Shown here piece by piece: positions 15,484 through 24,680 of a DNA stretch of 64,000 nucleotides. Position 1 is the first letter of the stretch, and each line of letters begins with the position of its first letter. The notes beneath the pieces are model-generated. The model saw only the letters and a program-made list of their open reading frames with translations. It did not search any database and was not told where the DNA came from. Where the stretch lies: NCBI RefSeq assembly GCF_009742725.1, contig NZ_WPHG01000002.1:186001-250000 (forward strand). Reading direction: 5' to 3'. Source of the stretch: Nitratireductor arenosus (GTDB taxonomy: Bacteria; Pseudomonadota; Alphaproteobacteria; Rhizobiales; Rhizobiaceae). A program made the translations under genes and the position numbers.

Positions 15484-18087
15484 TCACACCCTTTCCACGA
15501 ACCCGTCGAGCACGCGTTTCTGGCCGGCCTTGTCGAAATCGATGGTGAGTTTGTTGCCCTCCACCGAGGCGACGTTGCCGTTGCCGAATTTCAGGTGGAA
15601 GACGCGGTCGCCGACCGCAAAGGACGAGGGCTGGTCGGCGACGGATTTGGCGACCAGTTCGCCGTCGATCACGCGGCCCTTGACCGAGCCGCGCCCGGCG
15701 CCGTAGCCCGAATCGGTCTCGCCGTAGCCGATGCGTTCGACGGCGTGGCCGGAACGCGTGCCCCAGTTGCGGTCGGTCGCCTCGGTGCGGTTTTGCTGGG
15801 CGCGTTTCCAGCCCGGCGTGGCGTAGGTGTTGGAAAACGAGCCGCCGGCCTCGTCGAAACGCGAGGCGCCATAGGGGTTGCGCCGGCCGCCATAATTGCC
15901 CTGGCCGCCGCCGGAGGCGTAACCGCCGTAGTTCTGGCCGGTCTCTGCGACTTCGACATGGGCCTCGGGCAGTTCGTCGATGAAGCGCGAGGGGATGGTC
16001 GACTGCCACAGACCGTGCACGCGGCGGTTTGAGGTGAACCAGAGATGCAGGTTCTTCTTGGCCCGGGTGAGCCCGACATAGGCCAGGCGGCGCTCCTCCT
16101 CCAGCCCCGAGCGGCCGCCCTCGTCGAGCGCGCGCTGATGGGGGAAAAGCCCTTCCTCCCAGCCGGGCAGGAACACGGTCTCGAATTCCAGTCCCTTGGC
16201 CGAATGCAGCGTCATGACGGAGACGGCGTCGAGATTTTCGTCTTGTTCGGTGTCCATCACCAGCGCGACATGTTCGAGGAAGCCGCGCAGGCTTTCATAG
16301 TCCTCCATCGAGCGGATCAGCTCTTTCAGGTTTTCCAGCCGCCCGGGCGCGTCGGCCGAGCGGTCGTTCTTCCACATGTCGGTATAGCCGGATTCCTCCA
16401 GGATGGTCTCGGCAAGCTCGGTATGCGGGGTGGTTTCCAGAAGCTCCTGCCAGCGGGCGAAATTGGCCGCCACCTGGCGCAGCGCCGCGCGCGGCTTGGG
16501 TTTCATCTCGTCGCTCTCGGCGAGCTGGCGGGCGGCCTCCAGCATCGGCACGCCGAGCGCGCGGGCGGTGTCGTGCAGCTGGCGCACGGAGGCCTCGCCC
16601 AGGCCGCGCTTGGGCATATTGACGATGCGCTCGAAGGCGAGGTCATCGGCGCCCTGGGCGACGACGCGGAAATAGGCCATCGCGTCGCGGATTTCGGCGC
16701 GCTCGTAAAAGCGCGGGCCGCCGATGACGCGGTAATTGAGGCCGAGCGTGACGAACCGGTCCTCGAATTCGCGCATCTGGAAGGAGGCGCGCACCAGGAT
16801 CGCCATGTCGTTGAGGGCGTGGCCCTTGGATTGCAGGGCTTCGATCTCCTCGCCGACGCCGCGCGCTTCCTCCTCCGAATCCCAGGCGGCGTGCACCATC
16901 ACCCTGGCGTCGTCGGGGTCGGGCTGCTCGGTGAACAGCGTCTTGCCGAGCCGGCCCTCATTGTGGGCGATCAGGTGCGAGGCCGCGCCAAGGATGTGGG
17001 CGGTGGAGCGGTAGTTGCGTTCCAGCCGGATCACGGCGGCGCCGGGAAAATCCTTGTCGAAACGCAGGATATTGTCGACCTCGGCGCCGCGCCAGCCGTA
17101 GATCGACTGGTCGTCGTCGCCGACGCAGCAAATGTTTATCTGCTGATTTTCCCTTGCGCTGTCGGCCTGGCCGGCCGAACCCCGGTCGACCGCGGAGCCT
17201 TCGTCCGCGGGCGCGCCCGCGGCCGGCGCCTGGGCCGAGGCGGAGCGTTGTGCCTGCGGCCGCTGCGCCAGCAGGCGCAGCCACATATATTGCGCCGTGT
17301 TGGTATCCTGGTATTCGTCCACCAAAATATAGCGGAATTTCTGCTGATATTCGCGCAAAATATCGGGATTTTCCCGCAAAAGCCGGATGGGATGCAGCAA
17401 AAGATCGCCGAAATCGCAGGCGTTCAGCGTTTTCAGCCGCTCCTGATAGGCGGCGTAGAGTTCGCGGCCCTTGCCATTGGCGAAGGCGCGGGCGTCGCCC
17501 TCGGCAATCTGCGCCGGCGACAGGCCCTTGTTCTTCCAGCCGTCGATCATCTGGGCGAACTGGCGCGGCGGCCAGCGCTTGTCGTCGAGCCCGTCGGCCC
17601 GGATCAACTGCTTGAGAAGCCGGATCTGGTCGTCGGTGTCGAGAATGGTGAAGTCGCGCTTCAGCCCGGCCAGTTCGGCATGGCGGCGCAGGAGCTTGAC
17701 GCCGATCGAGTGGAAGGTGCCGAGCCAGGGCATGCCCTCGACCTGCTCGCCGACCAAAAGCCCGACACGGCTCTTCATTTCGCGTGCCGCCTTGTTGGTG
17801 AAGGTGACGGCCAGTATCTGGCTCGGCCAGGCGCGGCCGGTCGCCAGAATATGGGCGATGCGGGTGGTCAAAACCCGCGTCTTGCCGGTACCGGCGCCGG
17901 CCAGCACCAGCACGGGCCCCTCGGTGGTCTCGACCGCGCGCCGCTGTTCGGGGTTGAGGCCGGCAAGATAGTCGGGGGCCTGGGGATTGCGGGCAGCCAT
18001 GGCGCGCGCGGCAAGTCCGCCGCCGGCGGACGGCGCGGACGGGTCGTCTCCTTGACGGATGGGCAAATCGTCTGGGCTGCTGGACAT
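15484..18087 (-). CDS. uvrD: UvrD/PcrA-type ATP-dependent DNA helicase
   Basis: An 867-residue superfamily 1A helicase that unwinds DNA 3' to 5' in excision and mismatch repair. Motifs in order: Q-motif region LNPEQRRAVE (about 44), Walker A AGAGTGKT (63-70), motif II VDEYQDTN (about 257), motif III CCVGDDDQSIYGWRGA, motif IV NYRSTAHIL, motif V VSVMTLHSAKGLEFETVF and motif VI YVGLTRAKKNL. Between motifs II and III is an unusual insert of about 40 residues rich in Ala, Gln, Ser and Gly. The C terminus has a glycine/tyrosine-rich linker before the conserved last block VGDRVFHLKFGNGNVASVEG. The start at 18087 (MSSSPDDLP) has AAGGAA just upstream; the frame upstream of it is not protein-like. Confidence 0.95.
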   Translation of the reverse strand: MSSSPDDLPIRQGDDPSAPSAGGGLAARAMAARNPQAPDYLAGLNPEQRRAVETTEGPVLVLAGAGTGKTRVLTTRIAHILATGRAWPSQILAVTFTNKAAREMKSRVGLLVGEQVEGMPWLGTFHSIGVKLLRRHAELAGLKRDFTILDTDDQIRLLKQLIRADGLDDKRWPPRQFAQMIDGWKNKGLSPAQIAEGDARAFANGKGRELYAAYQERLKTLNACDFGDLLLHPIRLLRENPDILREYQQKFRYILVDEYQDTNTAQYMWLRLLAQRPQAQRSASAQAPAAGAPADEGSAVDRGSAGQADSARENQQINICCVGDDDQSIYGWRGAEVDNILRFDKDFPGAAVIRLERNYRSTAHILGAASHLIAHNEGRLGKTLFTEQPDPDDARVMVHAAWDSEEEARGVGEEIEALQSKGHALNDMAILVRASFQMREFEDRFVTLGLNYRVIGGPRFYERAEIRDAMAYFRVVAQGADDLAFERIVNMPKRGLGEASVRQLHDTARALGVPMLEAARQLAESDEMKPKPRAALRQVAANFARWQELLETTPHTELAETILEESGYTDMWKNDRSADAPGRLENLKELIRSMEDYESLRGFLEHVALVMDTEQDENLDAVSVMTLHSAKGLEFETVFLPGWEEGLFPHQRALDEGGRSGLEEERRLAYVGLTRAKKNLHLWFTSNRRVHGLWQSTIPSRFIDELPEAHVEVAETGQNYGGYASGGGQGNYGGRRNPYGASRFDEAGGSFSNTYATPGWKRAQQNRTEATDRNWGTRSGHAVERIGYGETDSGYGAGRGSVKGRVIDGELVAKSVADQPSSFAVGDRVFHLKFGNGNVASVEGNKLTIDFDKAGQKRVLDGFVERV

Positions 18088-18346
18088 TTCCTTGAATGTA
18101 GTGATTCGCGCCCGAAAGGCCAGCGGCGCGACGCGTGTCACCGCCAAAGCCCGCCGGCGGAACCATTTTTCGCCATCGGCCGTTTCCGTCGTGCTGCGAG
18201 CCGTGTCAACCGGGCGCGGCGGTACGGCGAACAGGACGGATTTTCCCGGTTTCCCCTCCTGGCCAACGAAACGGCAGACGAGCGCCTGTCCCGCCCGGCC
18301 CGTAGCGTAATTATCCCAGCCGCGGGGTTGCCTCTCGCTGCAGGTT

Positions 18347-19396
18347 TCACTGCTCCAACACGCGGGTTTCTCCGATCCGGAACACGGTCGTGCGGGTTTG
18401 CGGCGTCGAAGCGGCGAGAAAGCGCCGCCGCTGTTCGGCAGGCGGGTCCTCGGAAAGGGCGAACGTGCCCCAGTGCATGCCAATCGCCAGCCGCGCGCCG
18501 AGTGTGCGGGCAAGCGCCGCGGCCTCGTCAGGGTCGACATGGTAGGGGCGCTGGAAATGGTGCGGAGACCAGGCGCCGGCCGGAACGAGGGCCACGTCGA
18601 CGGGACCGAGCCTTTCGCGCATGCCGGCGAAGATCATCGTATCCTTGGCGGTGTCGCCGGCGAAATAGACCGTGTTTAGCCCGTCGCCGATTACGAAGCC
18701 GGCCCAATGCATGCTGTCGATGGCAAAGGGCGGGCGGCGAACGCCATGAATGGCCGGCACGGCGGTGATCGACAGGCCGTCGATCTGCGCCGTCTCGTAC
18801 CAGCGCATCTCTTGGACATGGACGAAGCCCGTCCGGCGGACCAGAAACGCCGTGCCTTCAGGGACGAACACGCGCGCGTCGGGAAAACGGCCGGCCAGCC
18901 GTTCCAGGCTGGCAATATCGAGATGGTCGTAATCGGCGTGGGAGATGACGATCGCGTCGAGACGCCGGATCAGCCCCGGATCGGGACGCAGCGGCGGCAG
19001 ACGATGAAGATGCAGCCTTCCGGGCCCGACATGGTTTCCAAGCACGGGATCGGTGAGGACGGTATGCCCGCCGATCCGGATCAGGAAGGTGGAGTGACCG
19101 AACCAGGTCAGCGCCAGCGCCGCCCCGCGTCCGTTTTCGAATTGTGTTTCGGCTTCCGGCGACGCAAGCCAATGGCCGGCCGGCAGCGCATCCTTGTGTG
19201 GAAAGAGCTTGAGAGCCATCTTCATGAGATGTTCGGTCCAGCCGGCGATCTGCGGCGCGGGGGCCGGCCGATCCGGATTGGCGTAAAACCGTGCCTCGCC
19301 GATAGCGTTTCGGCCCGGTCCGGCACAGGCAGCCAACACGAGCGCCGCCAGTATGACGACAGTCCTCGCGAGCGTCGCTCCCCCGCAAGAAGGCAC
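18347..19396 (-). CDS. MBL-fold metallohydrolase lipoprotein (UlaG/NAPE-PLD-like)
   Basis: A 349-residue protein with a lipoprotein signal: hydrophobic segment and lipobox LAAC with C24, so it is probably anchored to a membrane facing the periplasm. The metallo-beta-lactamase domain shows LTWFGHSTFLIRIGG, TDPVLG and the metal-binding HADYDH (about residue 150), followed by PAIHG, VYFAGDT and GMHWGTF, the pattern of the NAPE-PLD/UlaG-like group. The reaction is likely hydrolysis of a phosphodiester, lactone or related bond; the substrate cannot be told. The start codon is GTG at 19396. It is a single gene between uvrD (same strand) and the divergent sterol-desaturase-like gene. Confidence 0.83.
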   Translation of the reverse strand: MPSCGGATLARTVVILAALVLAACAGPGRNAIGEARFYANPDRPAPAPQIAGWTEHLMKMALKLFPHKDALPAGHWLASPEAETQFENGRGAALALTWFGHSTFLIRIGGHTVLTDPVLGNHVGPGRLHLHRLPPLRPDPGLIRRLDAIVISHADYDHLDIASLERLAGRFPDARVFVPEGTAFLVRRTGFVHVQEMRWYETAQIDGLSITAVPAIHGVRRPPFAIDSMHWAGFVIGDGLNTVYFAGDTAKDTMIFAGMRERLGPVDVALVPAGAWSPHHFQRPYHVDPDEAAALARTLGARLAIGMHWGTFALSEDPPAEQRRRFLAASTPQTRTTVFRIGETRVLEQ

Positions 19397-19560
19397 TCCC
19401 CATCCCCCGTTTTCGTCAGTCTAACCGGTGTTCGCGCAGGACAAAACCCGCCTTGGCCCCGCGCGGTCTCCGGCATTCGAGCGCAGCGATTCAGCCTGTC
19501 TTAATCACCCTTGGCTAATGTCCGGGTCTCGACAGCAAGGTGGAACGGCCCGGAGGCATC

Positions 19561-20466
19561 ATGGAAGAGCTCTCAAGTCTCGTCTTGACGCGCCTGAGCA
19601 CGGTCTTCACCAGCACCAGGGTCCTGAGCGTGCTAGGGTTCCTGCTGGTGTTGCTGGTCTTTGACCTCTACGGCAGGGGCTGGCGCCTTTCTTGGTCGCG
19701 GCGCGCCATAAACGGCGTCGTCGCCACGGTGGCGATCTTCCATCTCAACATTCTCCTGGTGCCGCTGGTCGGCCTGGCGGCGGGCTGGTTCCAAAAGGGT
19801 TACGACGCGGTCGGCATCCCCAGCATTCCGGTCGAGGCCTGGTCCGGATTTCCGACCTGGTCGCTGATCATCGTCTCGATCGTCGTGCATGATTTCGCCA
19901 ATTACTGGAACCACCGGTTCATGCATCTGCGCTGGGTGTGGCCCGTGCATGCCATCCACCATTCGGACCCGGACGTGAACGGGCTGACGGCCTATCGTGT
20001 CCATGCGCTGGAAGCGTTGGTGATGTGGACCTCCTACATCCTGCTCCTGTCGTGGCTCGGCATGCCGCCGCTCGCCATGGGTATCGCCGCGATCCTGGTG
20101 GCGCTGCATAATGTGTATGTCCATGTCGACGTCGACTGGGATCATGGTCCGTTCGCGCTGCTGCTCGCTTCGCCGCGGTTCCATCGCTGGCACCATGCAG
20201 ACGTCGAAACGGCGTATGGCAAGAACCTGGCCAATATTTTTCCGATCTTCGACTGGCTGTTCGGCACCTATCGGGTGCCCGGACCATGCAGGGAGCCGGT
20301 CGGCGCCGACGGCGTGCCGCAGAACGACGTCGTCAAGCTGATGTTGTGGCCGCTGTTGGAATGGTGGCGTATGGGGCGCGCGTGGATCGTGGGACTAAGC
20401 GCGCCGCGTGCGCGATCGGACGACGCCGACCGGGCTGCCTATTCGGTCGAGGTCGAGCGCGGCTGA
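19561..20466 (+). CDS. Sterol desaturase family (fatty acid hydroxylase superfamily) protein
   Basis: A 301-residue integral membrane di-iron enzyme of the fatty-acid hydroxylase superfamily. The histidine clusters are HDFANYWNHRFMH (about 110-122), HAIHH (about 130-134) and HRWHH (about 211-215), which would hold the two irons. Three or four hydrophobic segments flank them. Family members hydroxylate or desaturate lipids and isoprenoids at the membrane; the bacterial substrate is unknown here. ATG 19561 has GGAGG five bases upstream, better than the alternative GTG at 19540. It is divergent from the MBL lipoprotein gene. Confidence 0.88.
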   Translation: MEELSSLVLTRLSTVFTSTRVLSVLGFLLVLLVFDLYGRGWRLSWSRRAINGVVATVAIFHLNILLVPLVGLAAGWFQKGYDAVGIPSIPVEAWSGFPTWSLIIVSIVVHDFANYWNHRFMHLRWVWPVHAIHHSDPDVNGLTAYRVHALEALVMWTSYILLLSWLGMPPLAMGIAAILVALHNVYVHVDVDWDHGPFALLLASPRFHRWHHADVETAYGKNLANIFPIFDWLFGTYRVPGPCREPVGADGVPQNDVVKLMLWPLLEWWRMGRAWIVGLSAPRARSDDADRAAYSVEVERG

Positions 20467-20562
20467 CGCCGTTCACGGTCTTGTTGCGTCCGTCCGGCGG
20501 CGATCCCGGCCCGGTCCGCCGCAATCTCGCCGGCGATCATCGCGGCGGATGTGTTCATCGGG

Positions 20563-20760
20563 TCAGACCGCGCGTCTGATATCGCGGGCCTGGCGCACCA
20601 CGGCACGCCATCTCAGATAGTCGATCGGGATCGGCTCGTTGCGCCCGGCGATGGCGTGGATCGCGTTTTCGAGATTGTTCTTGGCTCGCCAGAAATCATA
20701 GTCGGAAAAGCCTCGGTCTCGGGCAAGCGCTCGCGCCAGCGCCTGGACGTTAGTCGTCAC
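20563..20760 (-). CDS. Small hypothetical protein
   Basis: A protein of about 65 residues starting at GTG 20760 with GAGGTG just upstream (the frame is open to 20835, giving 90 residues). It is rich in Arg, Ala and aromatic residues: ALARALARDRGFSDYDFWRAKNNLENAIHAIAG. It is probably helical and has no signal peptide. I recognise no family. It lies downstream of the ClC channel gene on the same strand, separated by 166 bases containing an imperfect palindrome (20868-20895). Confidence 0.5.
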   Translation of the reverse strand: MTTNVQALARALARDRGFSDYDFWRAKNNLENAIHAIAGRNEPIPIDYLRWRAVVRQARDIRRAV

Positions 20761-20867
20761 GCCATCACCTCGGTATGGTTGGAAGTACCCGCCGCCCGGT
20801 TCGTTCCACGACCCATTTGCCGCGACTCGGCGCATGCGTTCAAGGCGGGGCGCCGTCTATCCACATT

Positions 20868-20895
20868 AACACTTCGTTAGGGTTAACAAAGTGTT
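20868..20895. promoter_or_regulatory. Imperfect 28-bp palindrome
   Basis: AACACTT (20868-20874) and AAGTGTT (20889-20895) flank GTTA (20876-20879) and TAAC (20884-20887) in mirror order. It sits in an AT-rich spacer between the ClC gene and the small hypothetical gene on the same strand. There is no T-run, so it is more likely an operator of the small gene than a terminator of the channel gene. Confidence 0.4.
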
Positions 20896-20926
20896 GCACC
20901 GGTTATAGAGGTGTTTTTCAGTCGCT

Positions 20927-22558
20927 TCAGCGATGTTCCTCGACCGAGGTCTGGACGAGGGCCTGGTTGAAATGGCGCAGTGCCGCGACCAGGCTTACCC
21001 AGGCGATGACGCGGGTCCCGTCGGCGGGGTCGACGACTGGCAGGCGCTCGTAGCCGCCTGTATCGAGCGCGCGCAGCGCCGCATCGAGCGTGTCGGTCGG
21101 TTTCAGCGCCGCGCCGCCGCGGTCTGGATCGTAGGCAAGGGGTTCGCCGTCGGCAGCGAGCGGTTCCATGAAATCCATCACCCGGACCGAGGCGCCGAGC
21201 GGCTTGTGCGGACCCTCGCGCACGTCGAGGCCGCGCAGGCGCAATTGCCACTGGAACCAGGAATGGCCATGCAGGGCCTGGATGACCCCTTGCGCGACGG
21301 CCACCGTGAGCAACAGCGCGATGGCGAGCGCGTAGCCGCCGGTCAGTTCGAAGACGATCATCGCCGTGGAGATCGGCGCGCCGAACACGGCGCCGGCCAC
21401 GGCGCCCATGCCGAGCATGGCATAGAGGCCGCCGCTGGAGGCCATGTCGGGGAAAAGACTGGAGGCGATCAGGCCAAAGGCGCTGCCGGTGAGCGCGCCG
21501 ACCACCATCGCCGGCGCGAACACGCCGCCGCCGAAGCGGGCGGCAAGCGAGATCGCGGTGGCGACGGTCTTCAAGACGATCAGCGACAGAGCGAGCGCCA
21601 GCGGCAACTGCCCTGACAGGGCCAGGTTGGTGACTTCATAGCCGACGCCCAGAATATGCGGAAAGAAGACGCCGATCGCGCCGACCAGCACGCCGCCGGC
21701 CACTGGCCGCGTCCACAGCGGCATCTCGACGCGCCGGGCGGCGAAATCGGCGATGAAGAGCGCGAACTGGAACAGGATCGCAACCAGGGCCGAAACCAGG
21801 CCGAGAAGCACGAAGGCGGGAAACTCCCAATAGGAGGCGACCGCGTAGGCCGGCACGGAAAACGAGGCGTCGGGCCCGAACCACAGCCTGGACAAAACGC
21901 TGCCGGCGGTCGAGGCAATCATGATCGGCACGAAGGACCGCAGGGCGTAATGGCCCAAAACCACCTCGTGTGCGAACAGGACGCCGGCGAACGGGGCGTT
22001 GAAGGACGCGGCGACCGCGCTTGCCACGCCCGCCGACAGCAGGGTGCGGCGGCACCATTCCGGCAGCGCGGCGCGGCGGGCGATCACCCCGCCAAGCGTC
22101 GCGCCGAGATGCACGATCGGTCCCTCGCGCCCGGCGCTGGCGCCGCTGCCGACCGAGATGGCCGAGACCAGCGCCGACCACAGCCCGTCCGCCATGCCGA
22201 GCTTGCGCCCGGTGAAGGCGCGTGCCTCGATAACGTCGGCGACCCCGCCGGCGCGCCGCACCGAGATGCGCTTCAGCAAGAGCCCGACGACCAGGCCGCC
22301 CGCGACCGGGCCGGCGACGATCACCCACCAGGGCATGCCGGCGGCCGCCGTCAGCGTCTGTTCGGAGCGGCTGCCGAGCCAGAACCATTGCGCAAGGCCG
22401 ATCAGTTCGCGGAAGATGATCGCCGCTACGCCGGCACCGAGGCCGATCGCCAGCGCCAGGCACAGGACCAGCGGCTGGCGTTCCTTGCGGAAATCGCGCC
22501 AGTTCGGGCCGACCCAGCCCCTGAGCGCGACGATCGCGCGCTTGGCGACGACGTTCAT
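20927..22558 (-). CDS. ClC-type chloride channel/transporter with C-terminal CBS region
   Basis: A 543-residue ClC family protein. Signature motifs of the ion path are GSGASAGREGP (about 134-144, joining the GSGxx and GREGP blocks, with the gating glutamate in GREGP) and GGGVFAP (GxFxP block, about residue 325). There are ten or more hydrophobic helices. After about residue 440 a cytosolic tail with CBS-type sequence (ALKPTDTLDAALRALDTGGYERLPVVD) is present, probably binding nucleotides. Bacterial members are either channels or H+/Cl- antiporters, often related to acid resistance; the gating glutamate favours an antiporter. It is followed by a thioesterase gene upstream on the same strand, 9 bases away. 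Confidence 0.9.
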   Translation of the reverse strand: MNVVAKRAIVALRGWVGPNWRDFRKERQPLVLCLALAIGLGAGVAAIIFRELIGLAQWFWLGSRSEQTLTAAAGMPWWVIVAGPVAGGLVVGLLLKRISVRRAGGVADVIEARAFTGRKLGMADGLWSALVSAISVGSGASAGREGPIVHLGATLGGVIARRAALPEWCRRTLLSAGVASAVAASFNAPFAGVLFAHEVVLGHYALRSFVPIMIASTAGSVLSRLWFGPDASFSVPAYAVASYWEFPAFVLLGLVSALVAILFQFALFIADFAARRVEMPLWTRPVAGGVLVGAIGVFFPHILGVGYEVTNLALSGQLPLALALSLIVLKTVATAISLAARFGGGVFAPAMVVGALTGSAFGLIASSLFPDMASSGGLYAMLGMGAVAGAVFGAPISTAMIVFELTGGYALAIALLLTVAVAQGVIQALHGHSWFQWQLRLRGLDVREGPHKPLGASVRVMDFMEPLAADGEPLAYDPDRGGAALKPTDTLDAALRALDTGGYERLPVVDPADGTRVIAWVSLVAALRHFNQALVQTSVEEHR

Positions 22559-22567
22559 CGCGCCGAC

Positions 22568-23044
22568 CTAGCGCCGGATCGCGATCGAGCGGCCCGCGCG
22601 TTCGGGCATCGGCAGCACCTGGTGGGCGGAGCGCACCGCCTCGACCTTTTGCCTTATATCGTCGGGAAAGGCGGCGACGCGCGGCCCGGCCATGTCGATA
22701 TGCAGGGACAGTGTTTCGGACGTCGCGGCCAGCCAGCCGTCGACATGGTGGATCTCCTGATAGGCGCGCAGCCGCTTGTCGTCATGGTCGACCAGATTGA
22801 AGGAGACGCGCACGCTGTCGGCGAGATGCAGTTCGCGGACGTAGCAGACATGGACCTCGGCGGTATAGATCGTCAGCCTGCGTGTACGGGCATAGTCGGG
22901 GCCCATGCCCATCAATTCGAACGCCTCGTCGGAGCAGCGGTCGAACAGCACGTTGTAATAGGCCATGTTGAGATGGCCGTTATAGTCGATCCAGTCCTTT
23001 TCGATCTCCATGATGCTCGACAGGAAAGGGGCGTCGATCGTCAT
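22568..23044 (-). CDS. Hotdog-fold thioesterase
   Basis: A 158-residue hotdog-fold protein of the 4-hydroxybenzoyl-CoA thioesterase/YbgC-like type. The start of the fold is visible in DWIDYNGHLNMAYYNVLFDRC, where the conserved D-x-N-GH-xN pattern holds the active-site Asp and Asn region. It probably hydrolyses an acyl-CoA; substrate unknown. The start at 23044 (MTIDAPFLSS) has GGGGAA upstream; a longer form from 23122 is possible but its extra part is unlike the family. It is 9 bases ahead of the ClC gene, so the two are co-transcribed, and divergent from the GlcD-type oxidase. Confidence 0.85.
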   Translation of the reverse strand: MTIDAPFLSSIMEIEKDWIDYNGHLNMAYYNVLFDRCSDEAFELMGMGPDYARTRRLTIYTAEVHVCYVRELHLADSVRVSFNLVDHDDKRLRAYQEIHHVDGWLAATSETLSLHIDMAGPRVAAFPDDIRQKVEAVRSAHQVLPMPERAGRSIAIRR

Positions 23045-23176
23045 TGAATTTCCCCGCTTGATGATCTCTCCGGCGCGGCCGATAAAGACGCGGACGCTCG
23101 CCGGCCCGGTTCCGATACTCATCAGAACCGGAGCGCCTTCTCAAGGCCCGCGCGGCATAATGCAGGGGAGGAACGT

Positions 23177-24589
23177 ATGGCGCTTGCCGATCTGGTCCGC
23201 ATTGAACGCAACGAAGACGGCATCCAGGCCGCGCTCGGCGTCCTCAAGCAACGCTTCGGCGAGCGGTTTCAGACCGGCCAGTCGATCCGCGAGCAACATG
23301 CCCACACCACCACCTACATTCCGGCGCAATTGCCCGACGGGGTGGTGTTCGCACGCTCGACGCCGGAGGTGCAGGAGGTGATGGGCGTGTGCGCGACGCA
23401 CCGTGTGCCGGTGATCCCGTTCGGCACCGGCACGTCGCTGGAAGGCCATGTCAACGCGCCGGGCGGCGGTATCTCGCTCGACCTGATGGGCATGGACAAG
23501 ATCGTGTCGGTCAATGCCGAGGATCTCGACTGCACGATCGAGCCGGGCGTGACGCGCGAGGCGCTCAACACCTATCTGCGCGACACCGGGCTGTTTTTCC
23601 CGATCGATCCGGGCGCCAATGCGAGCCTTGGCGGCATGGCCTCGACACGCGCTTCCGGCACCAATGCGGTGCGCTACGGCACGATGCGCGACAACGTTCT
23701 GGCGCTGACGGCGGTCACGGCGGATGGGCGTACGGTCACGACCGCCAGGCGCGCCAAGAAATCCTCGGCCGGCTACGATCTGACGCGGCTTTTCATCGGC
23801 GCGGAAGGCACGCTCGGCATCATCACCTCGCTAACGCTCAGGCTGCAGGGCATTCCGCAGGCGATTTCTGGCGGGGTGTGCCCGTTTCCGAGCGTGGAGG
23901 CGGCCTGCGAGGCGGTGATCGCCACCATCCAGATGGGCATCCCGGTCGCGCGCATCGAACTGGTCAACCAGCTCCAGATGAAGGCGATGATCGCCTATTC
24001 GAAACTCGACTATCCCGAAAGCCCATGCCTGTTCCTCGAATTCCACGGTACGGAGAGCGGGGTTGCCGAGCAGGCGGAACTTTTTGGCGAGATCGCCGGC
24101 GAGCACGGCGGCGGACCGTTCATGTGGACACAGGTCGCAGAGGAGCGCACCAAATTGTGGAAGGCGCGCCATGACGCCTATTGGGCCTCGTTGCCGCTCA
24201 GGCCCGGCGCGCGGGGCCTGTCGACGGATGTGTGCGTGCCGATCTCGCGCCTGGCCGAATGTATCGCCGAGACCGAGCGCGATATCGAGGCGATGGGCCT
24301 GGTTGCACCGATCGTCGGTCATGTCGGCGACGGCAATTTCCACGTGCTGGTGCTGATGGATCCTGAAAGCACGCGCGAGATCGCGCAGGCGGAGGCGTTC
24401 GTCGCCCGGCTCAACGAGCGGGCGCTGGCGATGGAGGGCACCTGCACCGGCGAGCACGGCATCGGTCAGGGCAAGGCGAAGTTTCTGCAGATGGAACTGG
24501 GTGCCGGCGTTGACGTGATGCGCGCCATCAAGAAGGCGCTCGATCCGCAAAACATCCTCAATCCGGGCAAGATCTTCAGCTTCGATTGA
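23177..24589 (+). CDS. FAD-linked oxidase (GlcD/D-lactate dehydrogenase type)
   Basis: A 470-residue FAD-binding oxidoreductase of the VAO/PCMH fold. The FAD-binding domain (about 40-215) has PFGTGTSLEGHVNAPGGGIS and GANASLGGMASTRASGTNAV, and the C-terminal FAD-oxidase domain has the conserved HVGDGNFHVL (about 380) and GEHGIGQGK (about 423). This is the pattern of D-lactate dehydrogenase (cytochrome) and glycolate oxidase subunit GlcD. No GlcE or GlcF genes follow, so a single-subunit D-2-hydroxyacid dehydrogenase is the better guess. Ribosome-binding site GGGGAGGA is close to the ATG. Confidence 0.88.
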   Translation: MALADLVRIERNEDGIQAALGVLKQRFGERFQTGQSIREQHAHTTTYIPAQLPDGVVFARSTPEVQEVMGVCATHRVPVIPFGTGTSLEGHVNAPGGGISLDLMGMDKIVSVNAEDLDCTIEPGVTREALNTYLRDTGLFFPIDPGANASLGGMASTRASGTNAVRYGTMRDNVLALTAVTADGRTVTTARRAKKSSAGYDLTRLFIGAEGTLGIITSLTLRLQGIPQAISGGVCPFPSVEAACEAVIATIQMGIPVARIELVNQLQMKAMIAYSKLDYPESPCLFLEFHGTESGVAEQAELFGEIAGEHGGGPFMWTQVAEERTKLWKARHDAYWASLPLRPGARGLSTDVCVPISRLAECIAETERDIEAMGLVAPIVGHVGDGNFHVLVLMDPESTREIAQAEAFVARLNERALAMEGTCTGEHGIGQGKAKFLQMELGAGVDVMRAIKKALDPQNILNPGKIFSFD

Positions 24590-24680
24590 AGGGCTTTGCC
24601 GCGAAAACCGAGGTCGAACCGCCACTTTATCGACACTCCGATTAGGATAAGGTGTCGGTTATTCGCGACTCAGGAGCAGT

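Noticed and set aside
18088-18540. N-terminal extension of UvrD by 151 codons
   Set aside because: The added sequence is Arg/Pro-rich and overlaps the end of the MBL gene; the start at 18087 has a ribosome-binding site and normal length.
16045-18768. Plus-strand frame of 907 residues opposite uvrD
   Set aside because: It is the shadow of a high-GC helicase gene; no family sequence, no ribosome-binding site, and all UvrD motifs are on the other strand.
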